Assembly: GCA_038231255.1 (NCBI GenBank)
Contig: JBBRLR010000003.1
Location: 44,866 to 108,865, forward strand
DNA from: JALYUS01 sp038231255
GTDB taxonomy: Bacteria > Chloroflexota > Chloroflexia > Thermomicrobiales > JALYUS01
Length of the DNA stretch: 64,000 nt
Direction of reading: 5' to 3'
Part shown: positions 33,045 through 41,418 of the stretch, in pieces
Numbering within the stretch: the first letter of the stretch is position 1
How the letters are laid out: every line of letters starts with the position of its first letter
Notes under the pieces: generated by a model
What the model saw: only the letters and a program-made list of their open reading frames with translations
Databases searched by the model: none
What the model was told of the DNA's origin: nothing
Made by a program: the position numbers and the translations under genes

Positions 33045-34603
33045 ACGCAAGTGGGCCTCCGGATGCCCTGATGCCGCCGCGCGACCTGGATCAGGAGTTG
33101 CTCAACGGGCTATCATTTTATGTGGTTGGCGACGAGCGAGACTGCACGATTACCGATGTCGTCTACGATTCACGCCTCGCGACGCCGGGCTGCCTGTTCG
33201 TCGCGCTGCGGGGTGGCTATGCGGACGGACACCGCTTCATCGGGGAGGCGGCGAAGCGGGGCGCGATTGCGACGCTCGTCGAGGAAACGGTCACGGCTCC
33301 CGATGGCATCCGCGCGCAAGTCGTCGTGCCGGACACGCGGGCGGCGTTGGCAGTCGTGGCGGCGAATTGGTACGATCACCCGGCGAACGAACTGACGGTG
33401 ATCGGCGTGACGGGCACGAACGGCAAGACGACGACGACGACGATGATTACAAATGTCCTCGACGCGGCGGGGTTGCGGAGCGCGCTGCTCGGCACGGTCG
33501 AAGTGAAACTCGGCCCGGATCGCTGGCCGAACCCGAATCACCAGACGACGCCCGAATCGCTCCATGTCCAGCGCTTTCTCCGGCAGGCGGTGGCGGCCGG
33601 GTGTACGCATGCGGTATTGGAAGCGACTTCGCACGGCCTCGCGATGCACCGCCTCGACGCGCTGCCCGTGGATGTCGCCGTCTTCACCAACATTTCGCAC
33701 GAGCATCTGGAATTCCACAAGACGTTCGATGCCTATCTGGCCGCGAAACGCACGCTGTTCGAGCGGTTGACGACCGCCCCGGAGCGGGGAACGCAACGCT
33801 GGGCGGTCGTCAATACACACGATCCGCACGCGGACGATTTTCTCGCCGCCGCGCCCGGTGCGACGCCGCTCCGCTACGGCATCGAGACCGACACGCCGAT
33901 TGCGGCGACGACCGTGATGGAACTGCCGGGGCATGTCGCCTTCACGCTCCAAACGCCGACGGGCAGCGCGACCGTCCAACTGAACACGCTCGGCACGTAC
34001 AATGTCCTCAACGCGCTGGCGGCGGCGGCGGTCGGGTACACGCAGGGGATTGACGCTGAAACAATCGCTGTGGGGCTGGGCGAATTTGCGGATGTTGCGG
34101 GCCATCTGGAACGGATCGAGATGGGCCAGCCCTACACGGTGATCGTGGATTTCGCGCACACGCCGGCGGCGTGTGAGGCGCTCTTCGGCTTGCTTCGTCG
34201 GACAACGCAGGGTAGACTCGCGGTAGTGCTCGGGAGCGCTGGGGAGCGCGATGTGGCGAAACGCCCGATGCAAGGCGCCCTCGCCGCGCGATATGCCGAC
34301 TTCGCGATCTTCACGAATGAGGACCCGCGCTTCGAGGACCCGGAGGAAATCCTGTGCGCCATCGCGGCGGGCGCGGAGGTAGAGCGGCCCGATTGGCGCG
34401 CGGGCGGGCAGTACCGCTGCATCGCCGACCGCGCGGAGGCGATTGGTGCGGCCCTCGATTGGGCCGCGCCCGGCGATACCGTCGCCCTTGTCGGCAAGGG
34501 GCACGAGAATTCGATCATCATCGGTGCCGACGCGCTCCCGTGGGACGAAGCGGCTATTGCTCGCGACGCGCTCCGGACGCGCGGGTATGTGGGGGTTAGG
34601 TAG
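33041..34603 (+). CDS. murE: UDP-MurNAc-tripeptide synthetase (MurE)
   Basis: 520 residues. Domain 1 (about 1-95) binds UDP-MurNAc; ATP site G-V-T-G-T-N-G-K-T-T-T (about 123-133); E-A-T-S-H-G and F-T-N-I-S-H-E-H-L-E-F-H are central-domain signatures including the region of the carbamylated Lys; V-I-V-D-F-A-H-T-P marks the start of domain 3. The amino-acid-selecting motif reads N-E-D-P-R instead of D-N-P-R of diaminopimelate-adding enzymes, so the residue added (diaminopimelate, ornithine or lysine) is open. Coupled with FemX upstream. Confidence 0.92.
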   Translation: MNASGPPDALMPPRDLDQELLNGLSFYVVGDERDCTITDVVYDSRLATPGCLFVALRGGYADGHRFIGEAAKRGAIATLVEETVTAPDGIRAQVVVPDTRAALAVVAANWYDHPANELTVIGVTGTNGKTTTTTMITNVLDAAGLRSALLGTVEVKLGPDRWPNPNHQTTPESLHVQRFLRQAVAAGCTHAVLEATSHGLAMHRLDALPVDVAVFTNISHEHLEFHKTFDAYLAAKRTLFERLTTAPERGTQRWAVVNTHDPHADDFLAAAPGATPLRYGIETDTPIAATTVMELPGHVAFTLQTPTGSATVQLNTLGTYNVLNALAAAAVGYTQGIDAETIAVGLGEFADVAGHLERIEMGQPYTVIVDFAHTPAACEALFGLLRRTTQGRLAVVLGSAGERDVAKRPMQGALAARYADFAIFTNEDPRFEDPEEILCAIAAGAEVERPDWRAGGQYRCIADRAEAIGAALDWAAPGDTVALVGKGHENSIIIGADALPWDEAAIARDALRTRGYVGVR

Positions 34604-34604
34604 G

Positions 34605-35741
34605 GTGGTTTCACGGCGGCAGGCACTGAAAATCTCAGCGATGTCGGCGATGTCGGCGGCGCTCGCGGCGTGCGGCACGCAGCAGCAACCATCGCCGCTG
34701 TTGCCGGAGCGCGCTCCACGGCGCAACACCGCCGCCTCGAAGGCGGACGGACGCATCCTCTTCGCCAAGGTGCAGATGACGGATAACGGTGGCAAGGACG
34801 ACGGCCTGTATTCCCTCGACAACACTAAGGTGCGGAAAGTCCTTTCCAAAGCGGACGGTGACTTCGCCCTGGCGTACCCGTGCTGGTCGCCGGATGGCAA
34901 GCAGATCGCCTTCGCGCGCGCCGGGGATCGCGGTATCTATTCCGACCTTTGGATCATGAATGCGGATACCTCTAACCCGCGACAGATCACGAAGTTCAGG
35001 AGTGGCATCGCGCACAACAACAACGTGAATGCCGAGAAGGATTATGTGGGCGATAGCTCCATCGTCGCGGGGTTGTCGTGGTCGCAGGGGGGCAACTTCA
35101 TCACTTTCGCCAGCGATAAAGGGTATCACGCGTTGCGCCCGTGGACACTCGAAAAGCCCGATGGACCGCCGACCGCCCAGACGCTGCATGTGATCACCGC
35201 GACTGCAGGTTTCAGCGCCCTGAACACCGGTGTCAACTTCCACATTGACAACACCGACGTCGCGCCGGATGGCAGTGCGATGGCCTTTGTCGGCCTCTGG
35301 GCGCAGGCGGACAACTACGCTAACAAACAGTCGCAGATCTATATGCTCGACTTCGGCACGAAGAAGTATGCGCAACTGACCGACCTGCCGACGTTCAAGT
35401 GGGGCGCGTACGACCCCGCCTTCTCGCCGGACGGGCAGCAGATCGCCTTCGCCGGTCGTCCCGACTACCGCGTCAACGATCTCTTCATCATGTCACGAGA
35501 TGGCAGGAACCAGACGCAGATCACCAACACGGGCGCGGCGCGTGCCCCGGTCTGGTCGCCCGACGGCAAGAAGATCGCCTTTCTCGCCGCCTTCGAGGGC
35601 GCGCAGTTCAACATCTACGTGATGGATGTCAGCCCACCCCTGCCCGGCACATCCTTCACCGCCGCCAACTTCGGCACGCCCGCCAAACTGACCGACGAAA
35701 AAGGCATTGACGCCCGCTCCGGCCTTTCTTGGACGGCGTAG
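34605..35741 (+). CDS. TolB-like beta-propeller lipoprotein
   Basis: 378 residues from GTG 34605, one base after the murE stop; GGGGGTTAGG is the likely ribosome-binding sequence. Leader with twin-arginine motif (V-S-R-R-Q-A-L-K) and lipobox L-A-A-C. The body has PD40/TolB repeats: C-W-S-P-D-G-K-Q-I-A-F-A, A-F-S-P-D-G-Q-Q-I-A-F-A and V-W-S-P-D-G-K-K-I-A-F-L. A surface-anchored propeller, probably a protein- or polymer-binding scaffold; no enzymatic residues are evident. Confidence 0.82.
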   Translation: MVSRRQALKISAMSAMSAALAACGTQQQPSPLLPERAPRRNTAASKADGRILFAKVQMTDNGGKDDGLYSLDNTKVRKVLSKADGDFALAYPCWSPDGKQIAFARAGDRGIYSDLWIMNADTSNPRQITKFRSGIAHNNNVNAEKDYVGDSSIVAGLSWSQGGNFITFASDKGYHALRPWTLEKPDGPPTAQTLHVITATAGFSALNTGVNFHIDNTDVAPDGSAMAFVGLWAQADNYANKQSQIYMLDFGTKKYAQLTDLPTFKWGAYDPAFSPDGQQIAFAGRPDYRVNDLFIMSRDGRNQTQITNTGAARAPVWSPDGKKIAFLAAFEGAQFNIYVMDVSPPLPGTSFTAANFGTPAKLTDEKGIDARSGLSWTA

Positions 35742-35746
35742 GGACT

Positions 35747-35857
35747 TTGAACCACGAAGGCGCGAAGAGCACAAAGAAAAGGATGAGAATGAGGGAGTAA
35801 TTTCTCTGCTCCCTCTTGGCTTCGTCTTTCTTCTCGCTCTTCGCGCCTTCGTGGTTA
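35747..35857. repeat. Intergenic inverted repeat, CACGAAGG family
   Basis: Left arm TTTGAACCACGAAGGCGCG and right arm CGCGCCTTCGTGGTTAA, long imperfect stem with purine-rich and pyrimidine-rich loop halves. It sits between two convergent genes; the TAA stop of aspS lies in its right arm. Confidence 0.75.
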
Positions 35858-37705
35858 ATTTTTCCCCTCTTCTGGCGGGACGATGGCGATGTGGAGGTCG
35901 TTCAACTGCCGTTGGGAGACGGTCGAGGGCGCGCCGAGCATCAGGTCCTGGAAGGACTGATTTTTTGGGAAGGCGATTACCTCGCGGATATTTTCTTCGT
36001 GCGCGTAGAGCATGATCAGGCGGTCAATGCCGGGGGCGATGCCGCCATGCGGCGGTGCGCCATATTCAAAGGCGCGCAAGAAGCCGCCGAACTTCGTTTG
36101 TAGTTCCTCTTCGTCGAGATTCAGGAGGCGGAAGACGCGCTCCTGCAAGTCGCGTTGGGCGATGCGGATGCTGCCGCTGCCGAGTTCGAAGCCATTGGCG
36201 ACGAGGTCATACTGCTGGGCGCGCATCTTCCCCGGATCGGTTTGCATCAGCGGGATGTCCTGCTCGAAGGGCATCACGAAGGGGTGATGGACAGCGTCCC
36301 AGCGCTGCTCATCCGCGTTCCACTCAACAAACGGCTGTTCGAGGAGCCAGGCGAAGGCCATCACATTCGGGTCGGCGAGGCCGAGCGTCTGCCCGAAGTG
36401 CTGCCGGAGGCGCGATAGCACGTCGCCCGCCCGCACCCGCTCGTCGGCGACGAAGGCGATCAGATCGCCGGGTTTGGCCTCGAAGCGGTCGAAGATGGCG
36501 CGCTGCGCCCCGGGTGCGAAGAACTTGGCGATCGGTGAGCGGGCGGCGGGCATGCCCGCCTGCTCCTCGACGATGAAGTACGCCAGCCCCTTCGCGCCGA
36601 AGCCCTGCGCGAGGGCGATCAGGGCGTCGATCTCCTTGCGGGTCATGACGCCCTGGCCGGGCAGACAGATGCCGCGCACCGCGCCGCCGCCCCGCACGGT
36701 GTTGGCGAAAACGCCGAACTGGCTTTCGCCCACAAGGTCGGAGATGTCTTTGAGTTCCATGCCGAAGCGGAGATCGGGTCTGTCGTTGCCGTACCGCTCC
36801 ATGCTGTCGGCGTAACTGAGGCGCGGCCACGGCTTCTCCATCACGCGCATGTCCGTGACGCTTTCCGTCAGTTCGGTGTACAGGTCCTCGGCGAGGTTGA
36901 GCACATCCTCCATCGAGACGAAGGACATCTCGAGGTCCAACTGCGTGAACTCCAGCTGCCGGTCGGCGCGCTGATCCTCGTCGCGCATGCAGCGGGCGAT
37001 CTGGAAGTAGCGGTCCATCCCCGCGATCATCAGGATCTGCTTCAACTGCTGCGGGGACTGCGGCAGCGCGTAGAACTCGCCGGGATGGACGCGGCTCGGC
37101 ACGAGGAAGTCCCGCGCGCCCTCAGGCGTCGCCTTGATGAGCATCGGCGTCTCGATCTCCAGAAATCCGCGCGCCGAAAGCCAGTCTCGCATGAACTTGA
37201 CGACGGTGTGCCGCAAAATCATTCGCTCGGCCATCGGGCGGCGGCGGAGATCGAGGTATCGGTAGGTGAGGCGCAATGATTCGTCCACCTCGCCCTGTTC
37301 CGCGCCCTCGGCGATCGCGAAGGGGGGCGTCTTTGAGGCGTTGAGAATCTTCACGCCGTCAACGAGCAGTTCGACCTCACCCGTCGCGATCTGCACGTTC
37401 TCCGCGCCTGTGGGGCGGCGGACGACCTCGCCCGTCACTTCGAGGACATATTCGGCGCGCGCCTCCTCGGCGACGGCGTGCGCCTCGGGCGCGTGCGTCG
37501 GGTTGATCGTGCATTGGGTAATGCCGTAGCGATCGCGCAAATCTATGAAGATCAGGCCACCGTGGTCGCGCCGCCGGTTGACCCAGCCGCGCAGCGTCGC
37601 CCGCTCGCCCGCATTCGTGGCGCGCAGATCGCCACAGGAGGTATAGCCGCGATATGCGCGGTGCGTCGCCTCGCGCATTGTCCTCGTTTGCATACCTGCG
37701 CTCAC
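35855..37705 (-). CDS. aspS: Aspartyl-tRNA synthetase
   Basis: 616 residues from GTG 37705 with AAGGAG at 7 nt. OB-fold anticodon-binding domain first (L-R-G-W-V-N-R-R-R-D-H-G-G), then class II motif 2 (F-Q-I-A-R-C-M-R-D-E-D-Q-R-A-D-R-Q-L-E-F-T-Q-L-D), the bacterial GAD insertion (about 300-420) and motif 3 (G-G-I-A-P-G-I-D-R-L). Charges tRNA-Asp; whether it also charges tRNA-Asn cannot be decided here. Full length for the bacterial type. Confidence 0.95.
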   Translation of the reverse strand: MSAGMQTRTMREATHRAYRGYTSCGDLRATNAGERATLRGWVNRRRDHGGLIFIDLRDRYGITQCTINPTHAPEAHAVAEEARAEYVLEVTGEVVRRPTGAENVQIATGEVELLVDGVKILNASKTPPFAIAEGAEQGEVDESLRLTYRYLDLRRRPMAERMILRHTVVKFMRDWLSARGFLEIETPMLIKATPEGARDFLVPSRVHPGEFYALPQSPQQLKQILMIAGMDRYFQIARCMRDEDQRADRQLEFTQLDLEMSFVSMEDVLNLAEDLYTELTESVTDMRVMEKPWPRLSYADSMERYGNDRPDLRFGMELKDISDLVGESQFGVFANTVRGGGAVRGICLPGQGVMTRKEIDALIALAQGFGAKGLAYFIVEEQAGMPAARSPIAKFFAPGAQRAIFDRFEAKPGDLIAFVADERVRAGDVLSRLRQHFGQTLGLADPNVMAFAWLLEQPFVEWNADEQRWDAVHHPFVMPFEQDIPLMQTDPGKMRAQQYDLVANGFELGSGSIRIAQRDLQERVFRLLNLDEEELQTKFGGFLRAFEYGAPPHGGIAPGIDRLIMLYAHEENIREVIAFPKNQSFQDLMLGAPSTVSQRQLNDLHIAIVPPEEGKN

Positions 37706-37855
37706 CCGATCACTCCTTCTGAACAAAGAACAATGAGCATGAGATTCGCTCGTCGCCGCGCCCACGCAGCGTAATTCATCACGCCATTCTACACGAGAAC
37801 GGAAACATCTGAGCGCGGGGTGGGAAAAGAAATACGCTCTCTGACCGCTTCTTTG

Positions 37856-38683
37856 CTACGGCGCGAAGGCGGCGCAGAGCATGCCGAAGTACGTCGGCGC
37901 TTCGTAGGAAAGGAATCCGCCCTGCCAATCGTCGCCGATTGCGCCGGCGAGCATCAGCATCTGCCAGAAACTGTCCGCCTTTGCCTTGCCGACGAGTGCG
38001 GGGTCAATCTCGATCAGTCCGGTGAGATGGTTCGCTTTGACGAGGTCCGCGACGCGCCCATCGTACTCGGCGGCGGCAGGATCGAAGCCGTAGGGGCCGT
38101 CCGCCAGATGCGCGTGGCCGTGGTCTGAACTGGCGATCATCGCCACGCGCTTGCCGGAGGCCGCCACCATCGCCGCGAGTGCCGTGCCAGCCCGGACGTG
38201 ATCGGCGGGCGACAAGTCCCGCGCAGGGCTGATGACGACGACCGGCACTTGCGGCTCCGTGCGGCCGCCCATGAACCAGAGCGGGATCAGCACACCCCAG
38301 TCCATTGGCGCGGTCGCGCCCGCCGCGTCGTTTCCGCCGTAGGAGATGCCGACCGCCGGGATATTTGCCGCGTTCAGGGCGTCAATCGCGGCGCGGGCAA
38401 GCGCGCGGTCGGTCGGGCAGCGCAGTTCGATCTTTTCGTCGGTCCACTCCGAAAGCGACCCAGCCAGTGTCCCCGCGACGACGACCGCCATCGCCCCCTC
38501 AACGTGGACATTGTGCGGCGTGAAGATGATCGTCGCGTCCGGGCGCGCGGCGGCGAAGCGGCGGCCAAGCTCGGCCATTGCATTCTGTGTCGCGGTCGCG
38601 AGGCCCTGCTCCTTGGCGGAACACGCTTCGGGGATCGCCAGGCTGCCGTGCGGCGCGATGGCGGCAAAAATCAACCCACTCAT
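37856..38683 (-). CDS. Class III extradiol dioxygenase-like protein (LigB/AMMECR1-linked type)
   Basis: 275 residues from the ATG with AAGGAG upstream. A-A-I-A-P-H-G (metal His near residue 12), F-T-P-H-N-V-H-V-E-G (second His), and A-S-S-D-H-G-H-A-H (conserved His pair) follow the LigB-type pattern. The family covers aromatic-ring-opening dioxygenases and MEMO-like proteins. The gene is single, and no ring-cleavage pathway genes are adjacent. Confidence 0.75.
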   Translation of the reverse strand: MSGLIFAAIAPHGSLAIPEACSAKEQGLATATQNAMAELGRRFAAARPDATIIFTPHNVHVEGAMAVVVAGTLAGSLSEWTDEKIELRCPTDRALARAAIDALNAANIPAVGISYGGNDAAGATAPMDWGVLIPLWFMGGRTEPQVPVVVISPARDLSPADHVRAGTALAAMVAASGKRVAMIASSDHGHAHLADGPYGFDPAAAEYDGRVADLVKANHLTGLIEIDPALVGKAKADSFWQMLMLAGAIGDDWQGGFLSYEAPTYFGMLCAAFAP

Positions 38684-38895
38684 CCTGCTTCTCCTTCGTG
38701 CGGAACGGACACCAATGCGCGGAGTATAGCAGCGGGGAGTGCGAAAGTGGGGAGCAAACTGGGAAGAACCGCGAAGACGCAAAGGATATAAAGAAAAGAG
38801 CGGACAAGCGCGATCGCTTTTCCTCCTTTACACAACCAACCGCCCGGTCGCGCGTTTCACGATGGAAGATGTACAACAGCGAGAGGGGAGACGGG

Positions 38896-39492
38896 ATGCC
38901 ACGGATCGCATGGATCGAGGATGACGACGCGGCGGGCGAGACGGCGGCGGCATTCGCGCGGGCGCGGGCGGAGTCGTCGAGCGGGCAAGTCGCGGCGATC
39001 CTGCGCACGATGAGTCTCCGGCCCGATTTCATGGAGGCGATCACCGCCGCCTCGCGTCTCCACTTCACCGATGGCGCGCTCACCCGCGCGCAGCACGAGT
39101 TGATCGCCTCATACGTTGCTGCCCTCAATCGCTGCCACTACTGACTCAGCAGCCATACCTGGTTCCTGCAGTTGCAGGGCGAGCGGTACAACGACGCGGC
39201 GCAGGCCCTGCGTGATGGCGATCTCGATGCCGCGCCCGTCACACCCGCCGAGCGGCTTCTGCTGGAGTTCGTCGGCACGCTGACGAAGCATGCCTACCGG
39301 ATCACGGACGAGCAGGTGCAGGGCTTGCGGGAGGTTGGCTGGACGGACGCACAAATCGCCGAGGCGGTCTACGACGGCGCGCTTTTCAATCTCTTCGTCC
39401 GCCTCGCCGATGCCTTCGACATTCATCCGCCACCGGTGATGGACCCGGACGGCGTCCCGAAGGCGGTGACGGACGACGAAAGTCTCCCGTAG
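38896..39492 (+). CDS. Probable selenoprotein: AhpD/CMD-family peroxidase-related enzyme, Sec83
   Basis: 198 residues if TGA 39142-39144 is read as selenocysteine. The ATG at 38896 follows GAGAGGGGAG. The sequence before and after the TGA is one continuous family member in the same frame: L-N-R-C-H-Y-(TGA)-L-S-S-H. In carboxymuconolactone decarboxylase/AhpD-like proteins this motif is C-x-x-C-x-x-x-H, so the TGA replaces exactly the second redox cysteine (C80, U83, H87). A hairpin with G in its apical loop starts about 20 nt downstream. The C-terminal half (F-V-G-T-L-T-K-H-A-Y-R-I-T) is typical and undegraded. The alternative is a nonsense mutation. Confidence 0.72.
39164..39179 (+). promoter_or_regulatory. 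Candidate bacterial SECIS hairpin
   Basis: TCCTGC (39164-39169) pairs with GCAGGG (39174-39179, one U-G pair) around AGTT. The loop begins 26 nt after the TGA and has G as its second base. Both features are those of bacterial SECIS elements, which sit within the coding sequence just after the UGA. Confidence 0.5.
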
Positions 39493-39589
39493 GAACTTTT
39501 GGAACTCGCACAACGTAGTATACTTCGGGTATTGGCGCGCGAGTGACGCGCCGTGATTGTTGGCGGTGTAGGGAAGGAATGAGAAACCG

Positions 39590-39820
39590 ATGGATCCGAT
39601 GCAAAGCGGTCAGGTCAGCGACAAGACATTCACGACGACGCTCATCCTGAGCATTCTTCTCGGCAGTCTTGGGGTAGATCGCTTTTATCTGGGATACACG
39701 AAACTCGGCATTTTAAAGCTGATTACCCTCGGTGGGTGCGGCATCTGGTCCATCATTGACATCGTCCAGATTGCCCAGGGCAAACTGCCGGATGCGCAGG
39801 GGCGCCCGCTCGCCCGGTAA
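39590..39820 (+). CDS. TM2-domain membrane protein
   Basis: 76 residues. Two helices joined by a short turn: L-I-L-S-I-L-L-G-S-L-G-V-D-R-F-Y-L-G-Y-T and I-L-K-L-I-T-L-G-G-C-G-I-W-S-I-I-D. The G-x-D-R-F-Y-L-G and G-x-x-G-I-W-x-x-I-D motifs define the TM2 family. Function unknown; often linked to signalling or membrane stress. Confidence 0.88.
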   Translation: MDPMQSGQVSDKTFTTTLILSILLGSLGVDRFYLGYTKLGILKLITLGGCGIWSIIDIVQIAQGKLPDAQGRPLAR

Positions 39821-39844
39821 TCTCCATATCACCATCATGGAAAA

Positions 39845-39881
39845 ATCGGCCCTCCCGGACGGATTAGTCGGGAGGGCCGAT
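39845..39881. terminator. Strong hairpin with A/T tail facing the minus strand
   Basis: ATCGGCCCTCCCG (39845-39857) pairs perfectly with CGGGAGGGCCGAT (39869-39881). Five A precede it, so read on the minus strand it is an intrinsic terminator (stem followed by U-run). On the plus strand it may be a structured part of the PerM leader. Confidence 0.5.
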
Positions 39882-39996
39882 CCATCGGTGGGGGCGGCGC
39901 GGCCGTGCCCCGGCCATTCGCATGTTCCCCGCTTCGCGTATATCCGCTCCCGTCTCTCCTGGCATCCCTCTTGCCCTATAGTATCCGCGTCGAAGC

Positions 39997-40025
39997 GCCA
40001 CCACACTCCCCGTGGTGGCATTTTT
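39997..40025 (+). terminator. Intrinsic terminator or attenuator before the PerM gene
   Basis: GCCACCAC (39997-40004), loop ACTCCCC, GTGGTGGC (40012-40019), then ATTTTT. It ends 45 nt upstream of the PerM start, so it either ends TM2-gene transcription or serves as the switch of a regulated leader. Confidence 0.65.
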
Positions 40026-40070
40026 GAGCGATGCGATCAATGCGGCATCTGCCGCAAAGGAATGGCGCCA

Positions 40071-41345
40071 ATGACCATGGTTTCCTCTGACGACAGACGT
40101 AATGACGCGCCGGTGCGTACGGTACGCTTCGAGATCTCGCCGCGCTCCATCTTTCTGATCCTCGCCGTGATCGCCGGCATCCTGCTCATCGCGCGCCTAT
40201 GGCAGATCATCCTTATCCTGCTCATCGCGCTCGTCCTCGCGGGCACGTTCAGCCCCGTCGTCACCTGGCTCGAACGGCACCGCGTCCCGCGCGCCCTCGC
40301 GCTTGGCCTTGTCCTCATCGCCCTGCTCGGCTCCATCGTCGGCCTCGGTGCACTGATTATCCCCGCGTTCGCCCACCAGTTTGGCACCCTTTCCACCGAT
40401 GCGCCCCGTATCCAGGCCCGTTTAGCCGACTTCGCCGCCCGCGTGCCCCCCCTCGCCGGGCAGGCGGACACCATCCGTGCGGCTCGGCCCGATCGCATCC
40501 TCACGCCCATCGGCGACTATGCGCTCAAGTCGGCCGGGGCCGCCGCGCAACTGGTCGTCCTGGGGTTCACCACCGTCGTCATCGCCTTCTATCTGATCGC
40601 GGACCACGAGCGCGTGCAGGGCTTCCTGTTCGCCCTCCTTCCCCGCCGCTATCACATCCGCACCGCGCGCGTGCTGCTCGACATGGAGACGGTCGTCGGG
40701 GGGTACATGCGCGGGCAGGCGATTACGTCGCTCTCGATCGGCGTGTTCGCCTTTATCGTCCTGCAAATTGTCGGTGTCCCTGCCGCGCTACCGCTGGGCA
40801 TCATCGCGGCCTTCGCGGACCTGATTCCCCTCGTTGGCCCCGTGCTGGCGGTCGCGCCCTGTGTCCTGTTCGCGCTGACCGTCGGGCCGGCGCAGGCGGT
40901 GATCGTGCTGGTCGCGCTGGTAATCTATCACCAGTTCGAGAGCCACCTGCTGCTGCCGCGCGTCTACGGGCAGAGCTTGCGCCTCTCGCCGCTCGCGGTG
41001 ATTGTCGCGCTCCTTGTCGGCGAGCAACTGCTTGGGATCGTCGGGGCGCTGCTCGCGCTGCCGATGGCGGCGGGCATCCGCGTGCTGATCGAGAACTACC
41101 GGATCGAGCTGCCGGGCGAGCACCCGGGCGAGAAGGAAGAGCGGGTGGAGGAGGCACATGCCGAGGAGAGGTACGCGGAGCAAGCACAGGGGACCTCGGC
41201 GGTCGAGTCCGCGATGGTGGCGACGGAGATCGCCGAGCAGCTGCAGGAGACGCAGGAGCAGGAAACCGGGAAGGCCGAGCATCCGATCGAGGAGCAGGCC
41301 GATCCGCCGCACGGCGCGCCCAGGGTGCCTAATCCCGCGCGGTGA
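40071..41345 (+). CDS. AI-2E family transporter (PerM-like)
   Basis: 424 residues; AAAGGA 8 nt before the ATG. Eight membrane helices with the family pattern: an N-terminal pair near L-I-L-A-V-I-A-G-I-L-L-I-A-R and L-A-L-G-L-V-L-I-A-L-L, a long extracytoplasmic segment, then G-Y-M-R-G-Q-A-I-T-S-L, I-P-L-V-G-P-V-L-A and Y-H-Q-F-E-S-H-L-L-L-P-R-V-Y-G. The C-terminal about 75 residues are Glu/Gln-rich and probably a charged helix. Members export small molecules or act as Na+/H+ antiporters; the substrate is unknown. Confidence 0.85.
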   Translation: MTMVSSDDRRNDAPVRTVRFEISPRSIFLILAVIAGILLIARLWQIILILLIALVLAGTFSPVVTWLERHRVPRALALGLVLIALLGSIVGLGALIIPAFAHQFGTLSTDAPRIQARLADFAARVPPLAGQADTIRAARPDRILTPIGDYALKSAGAAAQLVVLGFTTVVIAFYLIADHERVQGFLFALLPRRYHIRTARVLLDMETVVGGYMRGQAITSLSIGVFAFIVLQIVGVPAALPLGIIAAFADLIPLVGPVLAVAPCVLFALTVGPAQAVIVLVALVIYHQFESHLLLPRVYGQSLRLSPLAVIVALLVGEQLLGIVGALLALPMAAGIRVLIENYRIELPGEHPGEKEERVEEAHAEERYAEQAQGTSAVESAMVATEIAEQLQETQEQETGKAEHPIEEQADPPHGAPRVPNPAR

Positions 41346-41348
41346 TGG

Positions 41349-41418
41349 TTGAGAAGTTCGAGGTTCGGGGTTCGGGGCGGATTGACAGACTCCGAACCTC
41401 GAACCTCGAACTTCTCAA
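41349..41418. repeat. Intergenic inverted repeat, GTTCGAGGTTCGGGG family
   Basis: Left arm TTGAGAAGTTCGAGGTTCGG and right arm CCTCGAACCTCGAACTTCTC with final AA; nearly 29 bp of stem with two mismatches. It lies between convergent genes. The TGA stop of the GH172 gene (41415-41417) is part of the right arm. Confidence 0.75.
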
